Assembly (NCBI RefSeq): GCF_000739655.1
Contig: NZ_BATR01000103.1
Span: 1 to 64,000 of the forward strand
Length of the DNA stretch: 64,000 nucleotides
Source: Verrucomicrobium sp. BvORR106
GTDB lineage: Bacteria > Verrucomicrobiota > Verrucomicrobiia > Verrucomicrobiales > Verrucomicrobiaceae
Direction: 5' to 3'
Shown: in pieces, positions 53,243 through 60,912 of the stretch
How positions within the stretch are numbered: position 1 is the first letter of the stretch
Layout: each line of letters begins with the position of its first letter
Notes under the pieces: generated by a model
Told to the model about the DNA's origin: nothing
What the model saw: the letters and a program-made list of their open reading frames with translations, nothing else
Database searches by the model: none
Translations under genes and position numbers: made by a program

Positions 53243-54457
53243 TTATTCATGCCGGAGGGCTTCAATGGGATCCAGCTTGGCCGCGCGGCGGGCGGGGGTA
53301 AAGCCGAAGAGGACGCCCACTGCGGCGGAGAAGATGAAGGCGATGACGTTGATCCGGGTGTCAAACTGGAAGGGCACCTGGATTACTTGGGCGAGGAAGT
53401 AACAAAGGCCGAGGGCAATGCCGATTCCGACCACGCCACCCACACAAGAAAGGGTGATGGCCTCCACAAGAAATTGCAGCAGAACTTCTCTGGCGCGGGC
53501 ACCGATGGCCAGGCGGATGCCGATCTCCCGCGTGCGTTCCGTCACGGAGACCAGCATGATGTTCATGATGCCGATGCCGCCCACGAGCAGACTCACACCT
53601 GCCACAGCGGCCAGCAGCATGGTCATCATCTTGGTGGAGGAGCTCAGGGTCTCCGCGATCTGGCGAGTGTCGAAGACGGAAAAGTTGTCGTCTTCGTTGG
53701 CCGAGAGGTTGCGTCGTTGCCGCATCAGGGAGGTGATCTCACTGATCATGGCGTCGCTGTTCGTGTTGTCTTCAGCGGAGATGTTGATCTGGTTGACGGA
53801 CCTGGCGGAGGTGCGGCCTGTGAGTCGGCGCTGCAGGGTGGAAAGGGGAACGACGATGGTGTCATCCTGGTCGCCCATGCCGGACTGGCCCTTGGCGGTG
53901 AGGAGGCCGATGACCTCGCAGGAGGATTTGCCGATGCGGATCTTGGCCCCGATGGGGTTCTCGGAGCCGAAAAGCTGGCGGCGTACCGTTTCACCGATCA
54001 CGCAGACGGCCGCTCCCGAACGCAGGTCAAGATCGGTGAACAGTCTGCCTTCGCCAATGGTCCATTTGCCGATCTGGAAGTAGTCAGGGGTGCTGCCGGT
54101 GATCTGGGTGGTGCGTGCGGTCTGGAGATAGATGGTGCTGAGGGAAGTCTGGGCCACCGGGGCGACCGCGGCGACTCCAGAGACCTGTTCCATGACGGCC
54201 TGAGCATCCTGCGTGGTGAAACGGGGAACACCAGCCGAGGTGGAGCGGGGACCAAACCCTGACCCTGGCCGCAGCACCAGCAGATTGCTGCCCAGACTGG
54301 AGATCTGGTTCTTCACCGCCTGAGTTGTGCCCTGGCCAAGGGTTACCATGGTGATGACTGCCGCCACACCAATGATGACCCCCAGCACAGTGAGGAATGC
54401 CCGCATGAGGTTCCGGCGAATTTCCCGGAGGGCGATGAGGAGGGCGTTGAAGAACAC
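53243..54457 (-). CDS. MacB-like ABC transporter permease (MacB_PCD/FtsX)
   Basis: 404 residues. N-terminal helix (about 20-40, MRAFLTVLGVIIGVAAVITM), a periplasmic MacB_PCD domain to about 270, then three helices of the FtsX domain near the C-terminus (ending FTPARRAAKLDPIEALRHE). The ATPase is a separate gene, unlike E. coli MacB where both are fused. GTG start at 54457. Downstream of the ATPase gene with an intervening A/T-rich repeat. Confidence 0.93.
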   Translation of the reverse strand: MFFNALLIALREIRRNLMRAFLTVLGVIIGVAAVITMVTLGQGTTQAVKNQISSLGSNLLVLRPGSGFGPRSTSAGVPRFTTQDAQAVMEQVSGVAAVAPVAQTSLSTIYLQTARTTQITGSTPDYFQIGKWTIGEGRLFTDLDLRSGAAVCVIGETVRRQLFGSENPIGAKIRIGKSSCEVIGLLTAKGQSGMGDQDDTIVVPLSTLQRRLTGRTSARSVNQINISAEDNTNSDAMISEITSLMRQRRNLSANEDDNFSVFDTRQIAETLSSSTKMMTMLLAAVAGVSLLVGGIGIMNIMLVSVTERTREIGIRLAIGARAREVLLQFLVEAITLSCVGGVVGIGIALGLCYFLAQVIQVPFQFDTRINVIAFIFSAAVGVLFGFTPARRAAKLDPIEALRHE

Positions 54458-54465
54458 GGCGGGTG

Positions 54466-54580
54466 AAAATTAGGAATGATGAATGAGGAATTATGAATGA
54501 GGAATTATGAATGAAGGGATGAGGGCGCGGTGAAGGCAGGAAGTTAATTCCTAATTCCTCATTGATAATTCATAATTTGT
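54466..54580. repeat. Intergenic inverted repeat, family B
   Basis: The left part (AATTAGGAATGATGAATGAG, GGAATTATGAATGA) and right part (AATTCCTAATTCCTCATTGA, TAATTCATAATT) are inverted versions. It separates two genes of one efflux operon and its right arm supplies the last codons and stop of the ATPase gene. Confidence 0.8.
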
Positions 54581-55283
54581 TGATGAGGTCTGACTCAATG
54601 TGCCCGTCCTTGACGCGCACGGTGCGCTTCGCATAGGCGGCCACGTCGTCTTCGTGAGTGACCATGAGGACGGTGATGCCGCGTTCGGCGTTGAGGCGGG
54701 TAAGCAGCTCCATGATGTCCTTGGTAGTGCTGGAATCGAGGTTGCCCGTCGGTTCGTCGGCGAAGAGGGTGCTGGGGCTGGTGACGATGGCGCGGGCGAT
54801 GGCCACACGCTGTTGCTGGCCGCCAGAAAGTTCGGCGGGCGTGTTGCGCATTTTCGTGGGCAGACCGACGGAGGACAGAGCCTCACGGGCCAGGGCATGG
54901 CGCTGGCTCATGGGGATGCCGCGGTAGAGCAGGGGAAGCTCCACGTTTTCCAGCGCGCTGGTGCGGGCCAGCAGATTGAATCCCTGGAAAATGAAGCCCA
55001 GGGCGTGACGCCGCAATAGAGAGCGCTGGTCGGCATTGAGGCTCTCGACAGGAATGCCCTGGTAGAGATAGCTGCCGGTCGTCGGAGTGTCCAGGCAGCC
55101 GAGCAGGTTCATCAGTGTGGATTTCCCCGAACCGCTGGGTCCCATCACGGCGACGAACTCGCCCTGCTGAATGGTGAGGTTGATACCCCGCAGCGCCTGG
55201 AAGGCGGCGTCGCCCTTGCCATAGGTCTTGGTCAGGCGGCGCAGCTCAATCAGCGGCGGAGGCGTGGAAGGGGCGACGCTCAT
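54570..55283 (-). CDS. MacB/LolD-type ABC transporter ATPase
   Basis: 237 residues. Walker A GPSGSGKSTLMNLLG, signature LSGGQQQRVAIARAI, Walker B TLFADEPTGNLDS, H-loop VTHEDD. Belongs to the MacB/LolD group (RLTKTYGKGDAAFQALRGI). Its start overlaps the adaptor stop by 4 bp. The C-terminal SDLINKL is encoded by an inserted intergenic repeat. Together with the adaptor, permease and outer-membrane gene it forms a tripartite efflux system. Confidence 0.95.
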   Translation of the reverse strand: MSVAPSTPPPLIELRRLTKTYGKGDAAFQALRGINLTIQQGEFVAVMGPSGSGKSTLMNLLGCLDTPTTGSYLYQGIPVESLNADQRSLLRRHALGFIFQGFNLLARTSALENVELPLLYRGIPMSQRHALAREALSSVGLPTKMRNTPAELSGGQQQRVAIARAIVTSPSTLFADEPTGNLDSSTTKDIMELLTRLNAERGITVLMVTHEDDVAAYAKRTVRVKDGHIESDLINKL

Positions 55284-56638
55284 GACGTGGGAGGAACGTT
55301 GGCCCGGATGATCACCTGAAGGCCTTCCTTGAGACCTTCTCCAGACACTTCCGTGTTGCGGCCATCGGTGAGGCCGACCTTGACATCCAAGGCAACAGGC
55401 TGGCCATCCTTGAGAATCCAGATGCGGGCCGTGCCGTCATGGCGCTGGGCTTTCTTTTCATGCCCACCGCCACCGCCCCCGGGGCCGCCGCCTTCACTCG
55501 AACGAGGGCGGTTGCTGCTGTATCGACGAGGGCCGGGCATCAGATTCTGAACGAATGACTTCTTTTCCTGCGGGGGACCGCCGGCTGGGGCGGCCGCAGC
55601 GGCGGGGTCAAAGCGAAGGGCCGCTGTGGGTACGAGGAACACATCCTTGCTTTCGGCCACATGAATGTCGGCAGTGGCCGTCATGCCGGGACGCAGGCTG
55701 AGGTCCTTGTTGGAGACCTCCAGCTCCGTCTGATAGGTTACGACGTTGTCTGTGACCACAGAGCCGAAGGAGACGCGGAGTACATTCGCGCTGAAAGAGC
55801 GGTCCGGCCAGGCATCCACGGTAAAGGTGGCTTTTTGGCCTGCCTCGACACGACCGATGTCCGCCTCGGCCACGGCCACGTTGAGCTCCATGAGTTCGAG
55901 GTTTTCCGCCAGCACGAACAGCTCAGGTGCGGTGAAGCTCGCAGCCACGGTCTGGCCCGGTTCAAGACTGCGGGTCAGCACAATGCCGTCGATCGGGGAC
56001 TTGATGACGGCCTTCTCCAGGTCACGTTCGTTGATCTTCACTTGAGCTTCGGCTTCCTTCACAGAAGCCTGAGCGGCCCGCAGATCGGCTTTGTCCCGGT
56101 CCGTTGCGGCGACGGCCGCATCCATGTCAGCTTTCGCCGGCATCTTGCCATTGCTGATGCGCTGCAAATCCTGCAGGCGGCTTAGGGTGGCCTCTGACTC
56201 CTTCAGCGTGGCTTGTACCTGAGCCACCTTTGCCTCGGCGGAGATGACAGAAGCCCGGCTGCTTTCCGTCTGTTGCTGCAGCTTGCTCGTGTCCAGCTTG
56301 GCCAGCGGTTGTCCCTTCTTCACGCGGTCATTGATGTCCACGTACACCTCCAGAGTTGTGCCGGACAACTCGCTGCCGATGGTCACCTCGTTGGTGGGTT
56401 CCAGGTTGCCCGTAGCGGTCACGGTCAAGCGGATCTCGCCTTTGCGGATGTCCTCGGTAGTATAGGGCGAGACCTGGTTCAGGGCCTGCTGCTTGAGTTG
56501 CCACCAGTACCAGGCACCGGCTCCGGCACCGATCAAAAGCAGTAGGAGAAAGAGGCGGAACACGATGGATTTGCGGGATCCATTGGCCTGGATGGCATCT
56601 GCCAGATCCTGTGGCGCGGCGACGGCGGTGGCTTTCAT
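55280..56638 (-). CDS. MacA-like periplasmic adaptor (HlyD/MFP family)
   Basis: 452 residues. A membrane anchor (about 23-42, VFRLFLLLLLIGAGAGAWYW), biotinyl-lipoyl half-motifs (VTIGSELSGTTLEVYVDIND, KKGQPLAKLDTSKL), a coiled-coil hairpin (about 100-200; VISAEAKVAQVQATLKESEA, DLRAAQASVKEAEAQVK), and beta-barrel and MP domains to about 350. A Pro/Gly-rich insert with GGGPGGGGGGHEKK precedes the last strand. ATG at 56638 is preferred over an in-frame upstream codon. Confidence 0.93.
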   Translation of the reverse strand: MKATAVAAPQDLADAIQANGSRKSIVFRLFLLLLLIGAGAGAWYWWQLKQQALNQVSPYTTEDIRKGEIRLTVTATGNLEPTNEVTIGSELSGTTLEVYVDINDRVKKGQPLAKLDTSKLQQQTESSRASVISAEAKVAQVQATLKESEATLSRLQDLQRISNGKMPAKADMDAAVAATDRDKADLRAAQASVKEAEAQVKINERDLEKAVIKSPIDGIVLTRSLEPGQTVAASFTAPELFVLAENLELMELNVAVAEADIGRVEAGQKATFTVDAWPDRSFSANVLRVSFGSVVTDNVVTYQTELEVSNKDLSLRPGMTATADIHVAESKDVFLVPTAALRFDPAAAAAPAGGPPQEKKSFVQNLMPGPRRYSSNRPRSSEGGGPGGGGGGHEKKAQRHDGTARIWILKDGQPVALDVKVGLTDGRNTEVSGEGLKEGLQVIIRANVPPTS

Positions 56639-56672
56639 GAAGGAGGTATTAGGAAATAGAGGTGCGGGCGGA

Positions 56673-58094
56673 CTAGGAGGACCATCCTCCACCGAGGGCC
56701 TTGTAGAGCTGGATGTGGGCACTGGCCTGATTGGCACGTGTGGTGACATCCTGGTCTTCCAGGCTGAGCAAAGTCCGCTGCGCCTCCAGCACGACGAGCA
56801 GATCCACGAGACCGGCCTCGTACTGCTGGGTGGAGAGCTCCTCCGCCTGGCGTGCGGCTTTGAGAGCCTGCTCCAGGATGACCAGGCGCTCTGCCGTACG
56901 CTGAATGCCGATCAAGGCATTCTCCACCTCAGAGAGAGAGGTGAGCACGGTGGCTTCCCAGCCAATCAAAGCCTGGGACTCCAGCTCGCTTTGAATGTTG
57001 ATGTTCTGACGAATGCGGCCTGCATCAAAAATCGGGGCCGCCAGAGATCCTGCGATGCTGGCGGCGACGTTCTCCGGAGAGAAGATGCGGCCTGCCTTCA
57101 GCGCATCCACGCCGATGGAGCCGGAGAGGCTCAGATCCGGGTAGCGCTCGGCTACGGCGGACTTCGTACGAGCCACCGCGGCATCCACCCGGCGTTCGGC
57201 AGCGCGAACGTCGGGACGTTGGCGAAGCGTGTCTGCCGGAATGCCGATGGCGATGCGAGCTGGAGGAGACGGCATCTTGTCGGAGCGGCTGAGGAGTTTG
57301 TCCAGAGCCCCGGGCGGCAGGCTGGCCAGCAGCGCCAGTTGATTGTGGGTCTGGCTGATGGTCTGCTTGAGGTTGGGGACTTGAGCCCGGGCCTGCTCCA
57401 GGGTGGAGATTGCCTGCTGGGTGTCCACTGCCCCGGAGATCTTGGCCTCCTCCTTCCACTTGGCGATCTGGGTGGTCTCAGTGCGGGAGGCGAGGGTCCG
57501 CTCCACCACTGCCAGTTGCGCCTCGGTCTGGCGCAGCGTGACGTAGGTGTCTGCCACCTCCGCTGCCAGGGAGACCTGTGCGGCGTAGAGATTCTCTTCA
57601 GCCTCGGCCAGATCTGCCGTGGCGGCCTTGATGTTCTGCCGCTGCTTGCCAAAGAGGTCCACCTCCCAGGTCATGTCGATGCTGGCTCCGTAGTTCTCAC
57701 TGGAGCTCACCCCGGTGTTCCGATTGTCGGTGCGCTCACCGCGTGCGGTGAGCCCGGCATCCACGGTGGGGAAAAGACCGGCTACCTGCACCCCGCGACG
57801 AGCGCGGGATTCTCGTACTTTGGAGACGGCGGTGCGAATGTCCGTGCTGTTCTGCAGGGCGGTGGTCACGAGTTGGTTCAGCACCGGATCGTGGAATCGC
57901 TCCCACCATTTCGGGAGGGCAGCCGTGTTCAGTGGCCGTTGGGGGAACCCGGCTCGAGCGGCCCCTTTCCATTTGCCCGGCACCTTCAGTTCCGACTGGG
58001 CGCGATCCGGATTGGATCCAACACAGCCAACCAGCCCACCTGCGAGAGTGAGCAACAGCAATGGGGCGACAGCCTGGGGAGGCAGACAATTCAT
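56673..58094 (-). CDS. Outer-membrane efflux lipoprotein (OprM/NodT, TolC-like)
   Basis: 473 residues. Lipoprotein signal with the lipobox LVGC (Cys24) and two TolC-type OEP repeats: the first around LPKWWERFHDPVLNQLVTTA and the second around RQRPDVRAAERRVDAAVART. The motif LSLSGSIGVDAL and the C-terminal VVLEAQRTLLSLEDQDVTTR are typical. ATG at 58094 starts the signal peptide; the frame extends 20 codons upstream. First structural gene of the pump operon, 135 bp downstream of the MarR gene. Confidence 0.95.
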   Translation of the reverse strand: MNCLPPQAVAPLLLLTLAGGLVGCVGSNPDRAQSELKVPGKWKGAARAGFPQRPLNTAALPKWWERFHDPVLNQLVTTALQNSTDIRTAVSKVRESRARRGVQVAGLFPTVDAGLTARGERTDNRNTGVSSSENYGASIDMTWEVDLFGKQRQNIKAATADLAEAEENLYAAQVSLAAEVADTYVTLRQTEAQLAVVERTLASRTETTQIAKWKEEAKISGAVDTQQAISTLEQARAQVPNLKQTISQTHNQLALLASLPPGALDKLLSRSDKMPSPPARIAIGIPADTLRQRPDVRAAERRVDAAVARTKSAVAERYPDLSLSGSIGVDALKAGRIFSPENVAASIAGSLAAPIFDAGRIRQNINIQSELESQALIGWEATVLTSLSEVENALIGIQRTAERLVILEQALKAARQAEELSTQQYEAGLVDLLVVLEAQRTLLSLEDQDVTTRANQASAHIQLYKALGGGWSS

Positions 58095-58229
58095 GTGGGC
58101 TAAGCGGTGCAAAGGCGGTGGTTTTTTGACCTCTTGACCCAGATTCTGCTCCAAGGAACCTTTAGAGAAGGTGAAGGAGAATCGTTTTTGACGGAAAAAG
58201 AACGGGCAGCATTCCTCTGCCAGCCTCCC

Positions 58230-58703
58230 TCAGAGGTGCTTGTAACCGGGGTGCACTCCCTGGGCTAGGCCGTGGTGTGCCGCCAGTTTTTCGCAGAGCG
58301 ATTTCAGAGTTTGCTGCTCTTCCGGCGTGAGGGGAGTCAGAAAGTCGGTGTCGTGGGCGGCTGCGGCCCGCTGCATGTTGGCCAGCGTTTCAGCGCCTTT
58401 GTCGGTGAGGACGATTTCGTAGTTCCGCCGGTCGGTTGCGCTCCTGCGTCGGTCGAGAAGACCCTGGCCCGCCATTTCGTCGATCAGCACCACCATGCGA
58501 CTCGGCAGGATGCCCAACCGCGTGGCGAGCTTCTGCTGACTGCAGTCTGGGATCATGGCAACCAGCCGCAGAATGCCTGCATGCGGGGGAGTGATGCCCA
58601 GAGGTTCGATGCGCTCTGCGAAGCGTCGTGCGGCCTGAGTGCCGAGTTGGGTGAGGAGAAAGGCAGCGCCGGGGGCCCGGCTCTCAGAAGACGAAGGAGG
58701 CAT
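58230..58703 (-). CDS. MarR family transcriptional regulator
   Basis: 157 residues of a winged-helix MarR protein: GILRLVAMIPDCSQQKLATR and LGILPSRMVVLIDEMAGQGL (recognition helix), with the wing RRRSATDRRNYEIVLTDKG. The partner operator is probably the palindrome at 58748-58770, just upstream of this gene and of the divergent gene at 58781. The efflux operon follows on the same strand, suggesting MarR-mediated derepression by a toxic ligand. Confidence 0.93.
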   Translation of the reverse strand: MPPSSSESRAPGAAFLLTQLGTQAARRFAERIEPLGITPPHAGILRLVAMIPDCSQQKLATRLGILPSRMVVLIDEMAGQGLLDRRRSATDRRNYEIVLTDKGAETLANMQRAAAAHDTDFLTPLTPEEQQTLKSLCEKLAAHHGLAQGVHPGYKHL

Positions 58704-58747
58704 TACGGCAGCCTAGTCGAAAGCGGAAGAAAAAGATAGACGCTTCA

Positions 58748-58770
58748 AATCATTCTATATATGAATGATT
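58748..58770. promoter_or_regulatory. Candidate MarR operator
   Basis: Perfect 8-bp arms AATCATTC and GAATGATT around TATATAT, 45 bp upstream of the MarR start and 11 bp before the divergent gene, in the only shared regulatory space. Confidence 0.6.
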
Positions 58771-58780
58771 CATGTAGTGA

Positions 58781-59440
58781 ATGAAATGTTTAAACCTTAT
58801 GAAACCAGCAACAACTCGCTCCATCCTGCGTTGGCTCCACGTCCTCCTCAGTATCCCCATCTTGGGTTACATCTATGGACCAGTCGCAAGCATTTCCGAG
58901 GCTTCCTTCGCCACGAGGTTTGTCTTTCTGCCCTTCGTTGTCCTATCCGGTTTATGGATGTGGAAAGGACCATGGATCCGGAGGAAACTTTCGGCTGGAT
59001 TCCCTATGCTTGTGGCACTCGCCATCGCGAAGGGGAGCAGTCTCCAGGCGGCCGAGCCGGATGCGGCAGTTCCCCAGGAACTCCGTGGGATGTGGCAGGC
59101 CACGGCGCTGGAGGTACACGGACAAAGTGCGCCAGCCATGATCGTCGAGGGATTCCGGGTCGAGTTCACGGGTGACAAGATGATCATCAAGAAGCGAACC
59201 AGTCGGACCGATCTGGAGTCGGTGGTAAAGGTGAATGCAGCTACTTCCCCCAAGTCTCTGGACCTGACCTCGCTCAGCGGACCCAGAAAGGGGCAGACGA
59301 CGCTGGGCATCTATTCCCTGCAAGGGGACGTGTTGAAGATCTGCACCTGCGAGTTCAGCAATGACCCACGACCAACCGAGTTCAGCACCCGCGAAAACGA
59401 CCGTCTTGGGGTGATGACGCTGCGTCGGATGGCAGAGTGA
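58781..59440 (+). CDS. Membrane-anchored TIGR03067 domain protein
   Basis: 219 residues in two parts. Residues 1-65 look like a small multi-spanning membrane protein (ILRWLHVLLSIPILGYIYGP, FLPFVVLSGLWMWKG). After a basic turn there is a second hydrophobic stretch resembling a signal peptide (LSAGFPMLVALAIAKGSSLQ, then AAEP), and then a soluble domain (PQELRGMWQATALEVHGQSA, MTLRRMAE) matching TIGR03067, common in Planctomycetes and Verrucomicrobia and of unknown function. Start uncertain between 58781 and 58799. It shares the promoter region with the MarR gene. Confidence 0.75.
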   Translation: MKCLNLMKPATTRSILRWLHVLLSIPILGYIYGPVASISEASFATRFVFLPFVVLSGLWMWKGPWIRRKLSAGFPMLVALAIAKGSSLQAAEPDAAVPQELRGMWQATALEVHGQSAPAMIVEGFRVEFTGDKMIIKKRTSRTDLESVVKVNAATSPKSLDLTSLSGPRKGQTTLGIYSLQGDVLKICTCEFSNDPRPTEFSTRENDRLGVMTLRRMAE

Positions 59441-59454
59441 GCGAGACCAAGGGG

Positions 59455-60912
59455 CTAGGCAGTCAGAGCTGCCAGCAGCTTTTCCAGGGGCACGCTGGCC
59501 ACGGCAGAGGCTTTGTCACTCATCGCATAGGGCAGGATGAGTTCCTTACCGTGGATCAAGGAGCCGCAGCTGTACACCACGTTGGGGACATACCCTTCAC
59601 GCTCGTTGCCTTCCGGGGAAAGGAGCGGTTCGCGGAGCCTGCCGATGACCTTGGTCGGATCGTTCAAGTCGAGCAGTGCGGCACCCAGGCAGTATTTTCG
59701 CATGGGTCCCACGCCGTGAGTGATGACGAGCCAGCCCGCCTCCGTCTCGATGGGGGAGCCACAGTTGCCCACTTTGACCGTCTCCCAAGGTTCTGCGGGG
59801 CGGAGCAGGATCTGGGGATCATTCCAGTGGTGGGGGTTGTCGGAGAACATGATGAAGAGGTTCTCATCATCCTGCCGCGACAGCATGGCATAGCTGCCAT
59901 TAACCTTTCGCGGAAACAACGCCATGCCCTTGTTCTGCACCGCGTTGCCATTGAGCGTGAGGATACGGAAGTGAAGAAAGTCCTGCGTCTCAATGAGCTG
60001 GGGAAGAATGGCCCGACCATTGTAGGCGGTGTAGGTCGCGTAGTACATGACCGTTCCATCGTCTTCCACGAACCGGACAAACCGGGCGTCTTCGATCCCA
60101 TTGCTCTCGTTGTCTGAGATGGGGAAAATGATGCGCTCGCTCAGCGCGAGATTGGCAGGGAACCGGACTTCATAGTTGGAGTCTGCCAGCCATTGAATGC
60201 ACTCCAGAGTACGCCGGAAGTCATGAGTGAGCGGTTGGGTTTCACGGCGGACCTGGGAGACGGTAAGCGTGAGTTCACTCCTGGTGAACTGGTCGCCCAA
60301 GGGACTCATCACTGCCTCCGCGCACTCATTGTGGAACCCGATTTCGTGCAGCTTGATGATGAAGCGCTTCTTGCGGTAGAGGGGGTTGGGAACCACTTCC
60401 GGCAGGGTCACGTAGCGGGATACCGGATTTATGCTGAGGGTGCCCTCTGGAGACAGGAGCCCTTCGCGAAACTCAATGGAGGAGATGTGGCCTTCGCCCG
60501 TGGCGCGAAGGCTCATGATGAAACGGAGCCCGCCTTCTGGCACATCGTTCTGATCTGGGTGGGGAACGATGGAGGGATTGAAAAGAGCCGCAGATTCCAA
60601 GGCATATTCGCCGGAGAACTGGGCACCGATAAGGAGACGGCGCTCGCGTGAAAGGGGGCGGTCCGTGAAGATATGTCCTTGTACCTTGAAGAACTGCTCC
60701 ATGAGCAGGGCCGCCACGTCAAAATGCCGGGAATCAAACTCCCCAAAGACAGATAGCAATTCCCGGCCTACCTCCTCGTCGGAGAGGGCCAGCGTGCGGC
60801 CGATGATAGTGGCGATGCGCTGCGGACTGGCGGGGACGAAAGGACGGATGATGACGCGTGCGCTCTCCGGACCCAAAATGATGTTGTGTCGGTGGATGGG
60901 GATGGCGCTCAT
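59455..60912 (-). CDS. Glycoside hydrolase family 130 (mannoside phosphorylase-type) protein
   Basis: 485 residues. A five-bladed propeller-type enzyme; GIEDARFVRFVEDDG, ATYTAYNGRA, MALFPRKVNGSYAMLSRQDD and the late GSLIHGKELILPYAMSDKAS are GH130 hallmarks. GH130 enzymes phosphorolyse or hydrolyse beta-mannosides (including beta-1,2-mannobiose); the specificity here is not known. The N-terminal extension of about 120 residues is helical. It overlaps the upstream glycosyltransferase by 4 bp, suggesting one pathway. Confidence 0.88.
   Translation of the reverse strand: MSAIPIHRHNIILGPESARVIIRPFVPASPQRIATIIGRTLALSDEEVGRELLSVFGEFDSRHFDVAALLMEQFFKVQGHIFTDRPLSRERRLLIGAQFSGEYALESAALFNPSIVPHPDQNDVPEGGLRFIMSLRATGEGHISSIEFREGLLSPEGTLSINPVSRYVTLPEVVPNPLYRKKRFIIKLHEIGFHNECAEAVMSPLGDQFTRSELTLTVSQVRRETQPLTHDFRRTLECIQWLADSNYEVRFPANLALSERIIFPISDNESNGIEDARFVRFVEDDGTVMYYATYTAYNGRAILPQLIETQDFLHFRILTLNGNAVQNKGMALFPRKVNGSYAMLSRQDDENLFIMFSDNPHHWNDPQILLRPAEPWETVKVGNCGSPIETEAGWLVITHGVGPMRKYCLGAALLDLNDPTKVIGRLREPLLSPEGNEREGYVPNVVYSCGSLIHGKELILPYAMSDKASAVASVPLEKLLAALTA

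Noticed and set aside
52676-54262. Plus-strand frame opposite the response regulator and MacB permease
   Set aside because: Antisense shadow; the minus-strand proteins carry all family motifs.
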